From the NCBI RefSeq assembly GCF_963576675.1, contig NC_088919.1, forward strand, positions 40,384,501 to 40,448,500: a stretch of 64,000 nt of DNA. Direction: 5' to 3'. The notes under the pieces were generated by a model, which was not told the DNA's origin, did no database searches, and saw only the letters and a list, made by a program, of their open reading frames with translations. The DNA is from Euphorbia lathyris (taxonomy: Eukaryota > Streptophyta > Magnoliopsida > Malpighiales > Euphorbiaceae). The translations under genes and the position numbers were made by a program. How positions within the stretch are numbered: position 1 is the first letter of the stretch; the number at the start of each line of letters is the position of its first letter. Below, in pieces: positions 52,538 to 62,783 of the stretch.

Positions 52538-55525
52538 TCAAGATGAAATACTTTTCATCTTGTCTTTCACAACTGTGTTGTTACTGGGTTTATTTCCATC
52601 TGCAGTAAAAGAAGATGAAATGTCAACACTTTGATACAAATGCATTTGATTCAAGGCTGAAGCCATCTGAGCTCCTGTAAGAGGCTTTGTGAACAAATCA
52701 GCAAGCTGATTAGCCGAAGTAATATACGGAGTATATAGAAATCCTGCTTCCATATATTGTCGAACAAAATGACAGTCGATTTCCACGTGCTTCATCTTCT
52801 CGTGGAAAACAGGATTGGCTGCTATATATATGGCTGCTTGACTGTCACAAAACAATGTGATTGGTAATTGAGGTGCAATATGAAATTCAGCCAACAAATA
52901 CGTCAACCATTTCAATTCACAAGATGTAATTGACATAGCTCTGTATTCTGCTTCTGCAGAACTTTTGCTAACTGGCCCTTGTTTCTTTGATTTCCAAGAC
53001 ACAAGGCAATCTCCAACAAACACACAATAGCCTGTCATCGATCGTCTAGTAACTGAACACCTACCCCAATCTGAATCACAATAGCCTCTCATTTGAGATA
53101 AATCAGAATTGTCTGTGTAATACAAACCCATCGTAACGGTGCCCTTCAAATATTTCACGACATGCCTGGCTGCCTCCATTTGGATACAAGTAGGAATACT
53201 CATGAACTGGCTTAATTGTTGTGTAGCAAAAGCAATATCAGGCCTGGTAAAGCCTAAATATAACAATCTCCCAACTAATCTTCTATAGCTCTCTGGTTTT
53301 TCATAGGCAGGAGATTCTTCATCTAGCTTTAACCCTGTGGGAAAAGGATTATCAACACTGTGAGCTTCACTCAAACCAGCATCCTTGATCAAATCCCTTA
53401 TATATTTAGACTGTGAAATAAACAACCCTCTATCAGACCTGGCCAATTCAACACCAAGGAAAAATTTTGCCTCCCCCATATCCTTTATAGTAAAACTAGC
53501 ATCCAAAGCTTTTTTAACTTCTTCAATTAGCATGATGGAAGTGCCAGTGATTAACACATCATCCACATAGACTATAAGTGCCAAAAAATTCCCATCTTCA
53601 GTTTGTTTGGTAAACAAGCAATAATCATGAACAGACTTCACAAATCCCAACTGTAAAAGCTTTTCTGAAAAAACTTTGTTCCATTGTCTTCCGGCTTGCT
53701 TCAAGCCGTACAAGGACTTATCAAGCCTGCAAACAAGGTTACAATTAGAGTTGATATACCCCTCTGGTGGCTGCATATATAGTTCTTCTTCAATAGAACC
53801 ATGCAAATACGCGTTGTTGATGTCAATCTGCTGTATTGGCCAACCATTCGTAGTTGCCACTACAAGAAACACCCTTACTGTTGTGATTTTAGTGACAGGA
53901 GAATAGCTATCATGATAATCTACACCAATTTGCTGATCATAACCTCGAGCAACTAATCTTGCTTTGTACCGAGCAACTGATCCATCAAGGGCATATTTAA
54001 TCTTAAAAATCCACCTGGAAGTAATTGTACGTTTACCAAGCGGCAATTGCACCATTGTCCAGGTTTTGTTTTTCTCCAAGGCTGAAATCTCTTCTGCCAT
54101 AGCTTTCTCCCATTGAGGTTGCCCTTTTGCTTCTTTATAACTTCTTGGTTCATGCTCTTTACTCATAGAAACCAAAGAAGCTTGATAATGATCGCTGTAT
54201 TGAATAATATTGTCATCATGAATCACTTGATTGACAACAAAATCTTGTAACCACGAAGGTTTTTGAGTGACCCTGGTAGATCGTCTTGCTGTAATTTCAT
54301 TTGCAACAACTGGCATATTGTGATTAGTTGTCGGTGAGTCAATTCTGGTAATTACTGATGAAGGAATTTGTGGTGTATTTTCTGCTGAATAATCGTCATT
54401 TTGAGCACTATGATGAGGATCAGGAGGTTGTAAAGGCTGTAAAGAGGTGCTTGCTTCAGTATCAATGAGACCTTGATCATTATCAAGCGAAGACTGGAAC
54501 AACATTGATGATGTTAAGGGCCTGTCATGTACTGAAACAATAGTGTTAGACAAAAAAGGAAAAATATGCTCGTTGAAATGAACATCCCTGGACACACACA
54601 AACGGTGAGTTGCCATGTTATACATCTTCCATCCTTTTTGTCTAGTTGAGAGCCCAACATAAATACACTGTTCTGACCGGTCATCAAATTTCCCTCTCTG
54701 AGGATTGTTGTTCAACACATATCCTTGGCAACCAAAAATCTTCAAATCTGTCAAACTTGGTTCTTTGCCATATAACAAAAAATGAGGAGATTTCCACTGC
54801 AATACCTTAGTCGGATAGATATTGAGAAGTGTAGTGGCATATAACATAGCTTCACCCCAAAATTTGATAGACAATCCTCCTTGCTTGAGTAATGCCCTCG
54901 CTACAGTAGTCAGACTTCTATGCCGCCTTTCAACCACCCCATTCTGCTGAGGTGTGTACACACATGTTTTCTGATGCGTGATGCCATGTTTTGCAAACAC
55001 TAACTGTGTTGAATGCCCAACAAATTCAGTCCCATTATCACTTCTAACTGTCTTGACTTTAGTATGAAACTGAGTATTTACCATTGTGATAAAACCATCT
55101 AGTAAGCTTGACACTTGATCTTTGTGTTTAAATAAAATAGTCCATATCACACGGGAAAAATCATCAACTATAGTCAACATATATCTATCACCACTAATAG
55201 ATGTTTGTTTATAAGGCCCCCAACAATCAACATGAATCAGATCAAACACTTGCAAGGTCTTAATGAAACTTAATCCAAAAGAATTTCTAATTTGTTTAGC
55301 TCTTAAGCAGATATCACAATCAGCAAAACTAATAATAGAACTCTTAGGCAAATTGAAAACATGTGATAATTTCTCATGTGAGATATGCCCTAAACGTTTA
55401 TGCCATAATTCGACATCAACATTATTGTCTATAACAGATAAAGACAAATCAGTTTGGCTTACAACTTTCTGAATTACATTCCTATCAAAGGAATCTTTAG
55501 CAAGATAATACAGCCCTCTCTTCAA
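52538..55525 (-). CDS. copia-B integrase, RT and RNase H
   Basis: A 995-residue open frame. The pre-integrase zinc region (WHKRLGHISHEKLSH, CDICLRAKQ) is followed by the integrase core with HVDCWGPYKQT, VRSDNGTEFVG and PQQNGVVERRHRSL. RT has WIFKIKYALDGSVARYKARL, NAYLHGSIEEELYM, LYGLKQAGRQWN and the catalytic VYVDDVLITG. RNase H has YCDSDWGRC, SKSSAEAEYRAM and ANQLADLFTKPLTG. All catalytic residues I can check are present. It shares a frame with the segment upstream; only the TAG at 55562 separates them. Confidence 0.93.
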   Translation of the reverse strand: MKRGLYYLAKDSFDRNVIQKVVSQTDLSLSVIDNNVDVELWHKRLGHISHEKLSHVFNLPKSSIISFADCDICLRAKQIRNSFGLSFIKTLQVFDLIHVDCWGPYKQTSISGDRYMLTIVDDFSRVIWTILFKHKDQVSSLLDGFITMVNTQFHTKVKTVRSDNGTEFVGHSTQLVFAKHGITHQKTCVYTPQQNGVVERRHRSLTTVARALLKQGGLSIKFWGEAMLYATTLLNIYPTKVLQWKSPHFLLYGKEPSLTDLKIFGCQGYVLNNNPQRGKFDDRSEQCIYVGLSTRQKGWKMYNMATHRLCVSRDVHFNEHIFPFLSNTIVSVHDRPLTSSMLFQSSLDNDQGLIDTEASTSLQPLQPPDPHHSAQNDDYSAENTPQIPSSVITRIDSPTTNHNMPVVANEITARRSTRVTQKPSWLQDFVVNQVIHDDNIIQYSDHYQASLVSMSKEHEPRSYKEAKGQPQWEKAMAEEISALEKNKTWTMVQLPLGKRTITSRWIFKIKYALDGSVARYKARLVARGYDQQIGVDYHDSYSPVTKITTVRVFLVVATTNGWPIQQIDINNAYLHGSIEEELYMQPPEGYINSNCNLVCRLDKSLYGLKQAGRQWNKVFSEKLLQLGFVKSVHDYCLFTKQTEDGNFLALIVYVDDVLITGTSIMLIEEVKKALDASFTIKDMGEAKFFLGVELARSDRGLFISQSKYIRDLIKDAGLSEAHSVDNPFPTGLKLDEESPAYEKPESYRRLVGRLLYLGFTRPDIAFATQQLSQFMSIPTCIQMEAARHVVKYLKGTVTMGLYYTDNSDLSQMRGYCDSDWGRCSVTRRSMTGYCVFVGDCLVSWKSKKQGPVSKSSAEAEYRAMSITSCELKWLTYLLAEFHIAPQLPITLFCDSQAAIYIAANPVFHEKMKHVEIDCHFVRQYMEAGFLYTPYITSANQLADLFTKPLTGAQMASALNQMHLYQSVDISSSFTADGNKPSNNTVVKDKMKSISS

Positions 55526-55561
55526 TCTTCCAACTGCTAATCGTTGATTAAAATTCCGGCC

Positions 55562-56197
55562 CTACAAGATACAATATGTGGTCCAAAAACATACTGAGAC
55601 ACCTTGATCTTGTAGTAGTTTACTAACTGACATCAAATTGTATTTGAATTTGGGAACATAAAGCACATTCAATAATTTGAAATTCTCAGCAAATAATACT
55701 TCTCCTTGATGACTGACTATTTGAGCCTCACCAGTTGGTAAAAATACTCTCTTAGGGACATCTAATTTGACTATATTCCGCAATAAACCAGCATTATAAG
55801 TCATATGAGTTGTTGCTCCTGAATCAATTATCCATTCATCAATGCTAAGAGAACTTAAGCCAGAACTGTTACCTGCACATGCCCCTGCAAATGCTGAAAA
55901 CTCTTGTGGAAGATAGTCCTGTGTTGTTTTCCCTTTGAGTATCCTCTGTACTTCTCTCTGCACTAGTTCTTGTATAGATTCTTTCTTAGCAGAACTTCCT
56001 TCACCTTCTTCAAAATCATCTACTGGAGAAAGCTCTTGTTGCTCATGAGACATATGTGCCTGATGATTAACTGGAGCTGGACCTGTAACTCTCTTTCCTT
56101 TAAACCAATCAGGATATCCTTTAATACGGAAACACTCACTCTTCTCATGTCCTCCTTTCCTGCAATAAGAACAAAATTTCTCCTCCTTGCTTTTCAC
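55562..56197 (-). pseudogene. copia-B zinc knuckle and protease
   Basis: Begins with the Gag zinc knuckle CSYCRKGGHEKSEC, then a linker, then the aspartic protease motif WIIDSGATTHMTYN and its C-terminal LLNVLYVPKFKYNLMSVSKL. It ends at TAG (55562-55564), probably from a Gln codon, after which the frame is open into integrase. Shifted relative to the upstream Gag frame. Confidence 0.88.
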
Positions 56198-56234
56198 CGA
56201 GGAATTACCTCGATTACCGTAATTGCCACCATTA

Positions 56235-56732
56235 TTAGTACGATTGACATTTCCAGTTTTTTTGATTGCTGAAATTTCGATTTCCAGTTGTTAAATTCAC
56301 AAAATCATTATGAATAGAAGCAATGGAATTAGGATTTCTCTGCTTTTCGATACGTATAAGCATCGAATAAGCTCTGTTAACTGGAGGTAGAGGATCCATC
56401 AACAATATTTGATCTCTCACATGATCAAACTCTGGATTTAATCCAGATAAAAATTGCATAAGTTGCTCTTCCTGGACCTGTTCCTGTACTAATTTCCTTG
56501 CCTCACAAGAACAAGCAATTGGAGGCTTCACAATAGCATATTCATCCCACATTCGTTTCATTTTATTGAAGAAATCAACCAGAGACATACCTCCTTGATT
56601 CAAGCTACAGATCTCTCGACGCAATTGAAAAATCAATGGTCCATTACTCTCGCCATATCGTTCCTCCAGTTCCGTCCATAATTTTCTGGCTGTTGGTGCA
56701 TACAAGAACACATCGGCTAAATCTCTGGACAT
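56235..56732 (-). pseudogene. copia-B Gag, middle part
   Basis: Copia Gag (UBN2-like) with ARKLWTELEERYGESNGPLI, FFNKMKRMWDEYAIVKPP and MQFLSGLNPEFDHVRDQILL. Same frame as the N-terminal piece across a TAG. It ends by frameshift just before the zinc knuckle. Confidence 0.88.
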
Positions 56733-56744
56733 CGCATTTATAAT

Positions 56745-57131
56745 CTAGGAAAAAACAAGATCGTTCTCCCATTTCCACTTCTTGTATGCATCTGAGGTCT
56801 TATCTGCTGGTTCTTCATCTTGAAGAATATGATTTGACTTGCGTTTGGCGCTCAGAGCGAGCAACATCGATCTCCGCCATGGTATGTAATTAGATCCATT
56901 CAAAATCGTGCTGACAATAACAAGTCCGGGATTATCATTGCTATTGTTGACAGTTGATGAATTCGAGTTTGAATTCATCATTGAATCGCCTTCTCCTTCT
57001 CTGGAATCTGAATCACGATTGTTAGTGGAATCGCTACTTTCAGATCTCCCTTCAGGTTCACTCAAATCTTCTTCTCGTATATTCTGACTGGAATTCAACG
57101 CATCAACATACGATTTGCGCTTTCTAGTCAT
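56745..57131 (-). pseudogene. copia-B Gag N-terminus
   Basis: An acidic, Ser/Asn-rich leader (about 1-75), then LNGSNYIPWRRSMLLALSAK and KWKWENDLVFS. It stops at TAG (56745-56747) where family members have Trp of the SWI motif. The ATG at 57131 is about 40 bases from the primer site. Confidence 0.88.
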
Positions 57132-57172
57132 GAGAAATCTTTGTGATGATCATCAAAGGATCTGCCATTGTT

Positions 57173-57184
57173 GCTCTGATACCA
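57173..57184 (-). other. Primer-binding site of copia-B
   Basis: TGGTATCAGAGC on the minus strand, immediately next to the 5' LTR. Confidence 0.93.
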
Positions 57185-57317
57185 TAAAAGTGAAACAGAG
57201 AAAAGAAGGAGAAAGGATTTCAATATATCGACATTGCTGATAAAATATCAGCTATTTATACAATAAACCCTAAGGCTAATTACAATATAACTCCTTCAAC
57301 TATTTTATTCTCTAACA
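57185..57317 (-). repeat. 5' LTR of copia-B (133 bp)
   Basis: Minus strand begins TGTTAGAGAAT and ends TTTCACTTTTA. One difference from the 3' LTR. Confidence 0.93.
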
Positions 57318-57834
57318 GTATTTAATTTGTTTATATTAATGTTCTTGTTATTTATATTTTTTATTCGTTCTTTCTCTTTTCAACTTTTTTTACTACTATA
57401 AAGGGATAAGAAATACAATTTTTATGGAGTTAAGAGGGTAAATAGGATCATAAGTGGTGAGAAATACCACTTTTATGGAGTTAAGAGGGTAAATGGGATA
57501 TTCGATGAGTTGAGAATGGGTAAAATGACAAATGTGAACAAGTTAAGGGGGTGAGAAATACCATTTTTATGGAGTTAAGGGGGTAAATAGGGCATTCGAT
57601 GAGTTGGAGGGGTAAAATGAACAATTTGGATAAGTTAAGGGGGCTGGAGAAGTATTAAGCCTATTTTAAAAGTTCAAACGGCCAATAGACAAAACTTGTT
57701 AAGTTTAAAGGTGTAAATATGCATTAAGTCTAAAAAAAAATTAATTATAGTTTTGTGCCGCCCCATGCAAGGGATAGATTGCGAGCTTTCCATCCATACA
57801 TTGTCGAATGAATTCTTAAAAAAAAAAAAATCTA

Positions 57835-58060
57835 GGGATGACAACAAGTTCTGTACCCGTAGGTACCCAGTACTACCCGATCATAATGGGATTATCCGCA
57901 CCTTATATAAAAAGGCATGAAATCAAAATCATTACCCGTGACGGATATGAGAATATCACCCGTTAGAATAATGAGACGGACACGAGTAATTACAAAAAAA
58001 ATAAACGGGTAAGAATCAGGATTGGCACAATCCACATATATCATAGACACTGCCATCTCT
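57835..58060. repeat. Dispersed ACCCG-type repeat, copy 2
   Basis: Shares ACCCGTGACGGATATGAGAA, ACCCGTTAGAATAATGAGAC and AAACGGGTAAGAATC-type stretches with the repeat at 48290-48760, with many changes. Confidence 0.55.
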
Positions 58061-58421
58061 AAAAAACCCAACACGTATCCAAATCATAAGAGTTTTTATA
58101 ATAGTTCTAAAATATATACTCTATTAGTATAAAAGTAATACAGTATTTTTTTTTATTATATTCTAAAAATGCCTCTAACCCTTTATTTTTTTTATTGGTC
58201 CCCTCAAATGCAACGTAGATCCGCGATCTTCAACAATCTCTCCTCTATTGCTTTGGGTCTTGTTCTCCACAACTCAAAAAGAAGCTATGTTTGCTGCTGT
58301 TTTAGATCTATCGCATAAAGACATACTATTAGAGCATTTTTTAGTGATGTTTGTAAATTTTCATGCCATTTCGGTATAAATGACACTTAAAAATTATAAC
58401 CCATTAGAGTCTTTGTTATTT

Positions 58422-58514
58422 TTTTTTGGTAGGTCTATCCACTCCCAAGGTCAGGGCAAACCACAGACCTCGATGGGGTTTAACGCTTTACCACTCGGAC
58501 CAATCCTCATTGGC
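58422..58514 (-). mobile_element. Short SINE-like insertion with 16-bp TSD
   Basis: A 93-bp insertion flanked by perfect copies of AGAGTCTTTGTTATTT (58406-58421 and 58515-58530). On the minus strand it has a tRNA-like start (TGGTCCGAGTGGTAAAGCG, resembling box A), a GGTTTGCCCTGACC stretch where box B would be, and an A-rich 3' end. These are the features of a tRNA-derived SINE. The internal promoter match is partial. Confidence 0.7.
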
Positions 58515-58946
58515 AGAGTCTTTGTTATTTCAATATTTGATAGGATAAAAAAATATTAATTAAATAAATTGGATTGAAAATGAAATTGTCACATACATGT
58601 TGAATATGTATCAAGTAAATAAAGTGTGGTGGACCATGACATAAAAACAAATACTTTTGCTTTATGAGGCGCCATACACATCTCAATATGTGCCATTCTC
58701 TCCTTTTTGCATTAGTTTTTTATTTTCATCGGTAACAATTACTATTTGTTAGAACAATTGGTAACAAACTAAAATTAGTCGCAACCATCTTAATGATTGG
58801 TTACTATTCTTTTGCTCAAAGTAACAAATAAATTACATCCACTAGGGATATTTTTAGAATCCGACTCTTAAGTTTTTGTTCGTGCTTTCCATAGCCAATA
58901 AGAGTTAGATTTTACTTTTGATCTCATTGTCTTTGATTATAAATTT

Positions 58947-59096
58947 ATTTGTGCGGATTTCTTAAATTGTCAGACTAGTTTTGTTAATCGATCAATGAAT
59001 CAAGTGGCATATATTCTTGCTAAAGCTACTATTCTGTGTATGGTTATGGAGTTTGAGAGAATGACCCTCCTCCTTTTCTATACAATGTTTGTTTGA
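58947..59096 (+). pseudogene. Relic of a LINE-type RNase H C-terminus
   Basis: The frame reads CADFLNCQTSFVNRSMNQVA then YILAKATILCMVMEFER, the pattern R..NQVAH.LA found at the end of plant LINE RNase H domains. It is only about 50 codons long. Surrounding DNA (58531-59862) has no other recognisable gene. Confidence 0.55.
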
Positions 59097-59862
59097 AGAT
59101 TTGCAATAATTTTTTCCTCTTCTTAGAAAAAAGTAAGTATAAAGTATTTTAGAAAACTTCTTAAAGCCTTGAGAAGAAGACAACCTAAGCAATTTTTTTT
59201 TCCAAATAACTTTTACAGTAGATCGAGTGTAATAGATCAAACTAATAGAAAAAGAGAAATATACAACCTTATTAGAAAATGATCGGTATAAAAAAATAAA
59301 TTATACAATGATTACGTTTTTATGTGTAAGGTCCAATAGATTGGAACCATCTAAATAACATAGTCGAAGAAGATATACATGATGTAATAAAGTTAATCCA
59401 ATGACTATTCAACATAGTAGTATGTAAATACTTTTTGAAATATGAAAATACTTCACCAATTATATAACTTTTTTTTTTTATCAAATGATTTATTAATTTT
59501 ATAAAATGGTAAAAAGACAACTCTTTTTTGAACCGGATGGAGTAACTTTCTAAATAAATTTAGCTATTTTTTCTGTACGTAGAACTAGAGTGCGTTAAAT
59601 TATAAAATTGAGTCGAGAAGCTGTTGACTATACTTACACGTGAATTTCAGATTTTACTTGGTTATGTTGATTTGAGGTTTCGTTTGATTGATTAACTTTG
59701 TAATTTTTATTGATTGATGGTATAAAGGATTGATTATTTGGAGAATGGAAAAATTATGAGTTTGATTATGAAGAATTGAAGTCTATATATATATACATAT
59801 ATGTTTTTGGTTTCATAAAATTTTTTTCTTAATTTTATTCATTTTACATGCTTCAATAATTT
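59097..59862. other. AT-rich DNA, nothing recognised
   Basis: Short frames only and a small AT microsatellite near 59780-59800. No gene or structured repeat identified. Confidence 0.55.
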
Positions 59863-60707
59863 ATTGGGTCAAAACCGTAAGGAATCTCGTTCTGAGCCAA
59901 GAATTAAAGTTTCTTAAAATGATATTTTACATGTTTTGAAATTTTTTAATAATTTTCTGGACACATTTTTGGTCATACCTTTCAGCACTATGTGTTGGAA
60001 TATTTTGTTGGAACACTATAACAATTCTGTTGGAACAATATAAGTATTCTGTTAGAACAATATAACTATTCTGTTGGAAAAATTGGTACACAGATTTATT
60101 CTGTTGGAAGTATATAAGAATTAAAATTATTTTCTAAATAATATAACTAATATAAATTTGAAGATACTATATTAAATACTAAAAAAATAAAAATGGAATT
60201 GAAGACGATAGATAATAAAATTGATTTGGAACAATTGGTAAATTGATTTATTATGTTTTAACAATATAAGTATTATGCTGGAACAATATAACTATTTTAT
60301 TGGAACAATTGGTACACTGATTTATTCTGTTGGAACAATATAAGTATTATGTTGGAACAAATGGTACACTGATTTGGAACAATTTCGTACACTGTCGGAA
60401 CTGTAAGTATTCTGTTGGAATAATTTAAAAATTCTGTTGAATAATTTAATTATTTTGTTGGAACAATTCATACACTGATTTGAAAGAATTGGTACACTAA
60501 TTAGAACAATTTGTACACTGATTTAGAACAACGTGCTGGTGTCCAGCAGTATGTCCTGGTTTTTCGAACACATAGTATTGAAAGGTATGATAAAAAACAT
60601 ACCAAGAAAATTATCAACAAATTCCAAAACATGTAAAACATCATTTTAAGAAACTTTAATTCTTAGCTCAAAGCGAGATTCCTTACGGTTTTGACCCAAT
60701 AAATTAT
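59863..60707. repeat. Foldback unit 1 of array
   Basis: The left arm starts TTATTGGGTCAAAACCGTAA and the right arm ends TTACGGTTTTGACCCAATAA, about 140 bp each. The centre is made of short repeats of TCTGTTGGAACAATATAAGT. Confidence 0.85.
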
Positions 60708-60746
60708 TGAAGAAATGTAAAATAGATAAAATTAAGGAAAAAGTTT

Positions 60747-61980
60747 TATTGGGACTAAACCGTAAAAAATCCCGCTTCGACCCAAGAATTAAAGTTTCTT
60801 AGAATATGTTTTACATTTTTTGAAATTATTTGAGAATTTTATGGGCACTTTTTTTTTCTCACCGGAAAACGCCCACCTAATCGCCGGATTTTGTTCAACG
60901 TTGTTCTAAATCGGTGTACAAATTATTCTAATTAGTGTACTAATTGTTTTAAATCAGTGTATCAATTGTTCCAACAAAATAATTATATTGTTCCAACAGA
61001 ATTCTTAAATTATTCCAACAGAATACTTACATTATTCCGACAGTGTACGAAATTGTTCCAAATCAGTGTATCATTTGTTCCAACATAATACTTATATTGT
61101 TCTAACAGAATAAATCAGTGTACCAATTGTTCGAAATCAATTTTATTATCTATCGTCTTCAATTTCTTTTTTTGTTTTTAAGTATTTAATATAGTATCTT
61201 CAAATTTATATTAGTTATATTATTGGGAAAAGTACAAAAATAAACCTTGTGGTTTGGCCCATTTTCGAAGTGCACCCCTGTGGTTTAAAAGTTTGCAAGT
61301 CGGTGCCTTGAACTTCATTCCGTTAGCAAAGAGGGGTAAAATTGACTAACGGTGTTAAAAGTCAAAGGGAAAATAGTTAATTTGGTCCTTATATTTAATA
61401 ATTTTATAAATTAAGCATCCTTATTATCTAACTATCACAAACAAACCCCAAAATGGTATAATTGAGAGAGAAAGAAAAAAAATTAAAGAGTAATGGAGAA
61501 GATGGTATAATTGATTTTTTATTTTTTATTTTGGGGTTTGTTTGTGATAGTTAGATAATAAGGATGCTTAATTTATAAAATTATTAAATATAAGGACCAA
61601 ATTAACTATTTTCCCTTTGAATTTTAACACCGTTAGTCAATTTTACCCCTCTTTGCTAACGGAATGAAGTTCAAGGCACCGACTTGCAAACTTTTAAACC
61701 ACAGGGGTGCACTTCGAAAATGGACCAAACCACAAGGTTTATTTTTGTACTTTTCCCTATATTATTTAGAAAATAATTTTAATTCTTATATTCTTCCAAC
61801 AGAATAAATCAATATACCAATTGTTTCAAATAAGTGTACCAATTTTTCCAATAGAATAGTTATATTGTTCCAACAGAATACTTGTATTGTTCCAACAGAA
61901 TTGTTATATTGTTCCAACAAAATACTTATATTGTCGGGTCGTAGCGAGATTCCTTACGGTTTAGTCCCAATAAATCATTT
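60747..61980. repeat. Foldback unit 2 of array, split by a MITE
   Basis: Arm starting TTATTGGGACTAAACCGTAA, mirrored near 61937-61980 by TTACGGTTTAGTCCCAATAA. The centre has TTGTTCCAACAGAAT repeats. The MITE at 61225-61757 lies inside. Confidence 0.8.
61225..61757. mobile_element. 533-bp foldback MITE with 9-bp TSD
   Basis: Ends GGGAAAAGTACAAAAATAAA and its mirror, flanked by TATATTATT at 61216-61224 and 61758-61766. Almost the whole element is arms; the centre is short. Inner arm sequence (TTGACTAACGGTGTTAAAA, TTAATTTGGTCCTTATATTT) matches the 970-bp MITE at 11601. An empty paralogous site is visible near 63829-63837. Confidence 0.92.
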
Positions 61981-62017
61981 TCCTTAATTTTATCCATTTT
62001 ACATACCTCAATAATTT

Positions 62018-62307
62018 ATTGGGACTAAACCGTAAGGAATCTCACTTTGAGTCAATAATTAAAGTTTCTTAGAATAATATTTTATATTTTTTGGAATTTT
62101 TTAAAAATTTTATGGGCATTTTTATTTTCCTTAATTTTATCCATTTTACATACTCCAACAATTTATTGGGACTAAACCGTAAGGAATATCACTTTGAGTC
62201 AAGAATTAAAGTTTCTTAGAATTATCGTTTACGTTTTCTGAATATTTTTAAATATTTTCTGGGCATTTTTATTTTCCTTAATTTTATTCATTTTACATAC
62301 TTCAATA
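62018..62307. repeat. Two extra tandem copies of the foldback arm
   Basis: TTATTGGGACTAAACCGTAA-type arm ends recur at about 62018, 62161 and 62308 at intervals of about 145 bases, all in the same direction, leading into the next unit. Confidence 0.8.
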
Positions 62308-62736
62308 ATTTATTGGGACTAAAACTAAGGGAATTTCACTTTGACTTAAGAATTAAAGTTTCTTGCAATGATGTTTTACATTTTTTGAAATTTTTTAAAA
62401 ATTTTCTGGATATTGTTTTCTCACAGAAAAACAGTCACAAGATCGTCGGATTCCGTTCACCGGAATTTTTGTTACATGAGCTTCAAGGATCTTAAAATGA
62501 CCGCCTAATTAAGACGAGTCAAATGGTATAAAAAATTTCGGAAAACAAGGTTGGAAAAGTCGGAAAAATGCATTTTAAAGAAAAGAAATAAAATAATTTT
62601 CTTTCTCATTTTATTTACAAATTTGCTACCTTCCCTACCTAATAACAAAATTGGTCCTTGTCACATTATAAGCTCTGTCACACCAATCCTTGTCACACTA
62701 TAAGCTCTGTCACACCAATTTTTTTTATCACACTGG

Positions 62737-62783
<47 letters not shown>

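Larger units (their letters stand above)
52398..57317 (-). mobile_element. Ty1/copia element copia-B, young
   Basis: Two 133-bp LTRs (52398-52530 and 57185-57317) differ by a single A/G. Target duplication GTATT at 52393-52397 and 57318-57322. Initiator-Met primer site at 57173-57184 and purine tract GAGGAGGGG (minus strand) inside the 3' LTR. Gag-pol is nearly complete: TAG stops at 56745 and 55562 and one frameshift between about 56197 and 56260. Confidence 0.95.
52055..57661. mobile_element. TIR foldback element (9-bp TSD) hosting copia-B
   Basis: The left arm starts GGCCTAATGCTTCCCCAGCC and the right arm ends GGCTGGAGAAGTATTAAGCC, about 210-290 bp long, each made of internal repeats of the type CCCCCTTAACTCCATAAAAG. 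They are flanked by TATTTTAAA at 52046-52054 and 57662-57670. Copia-B sits in its centre. Without copia-B the element would be about 0.7 kb and has no coding region. The 9-bp duplication points to Mutator-type mobilisation. Confidence 0.88.
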
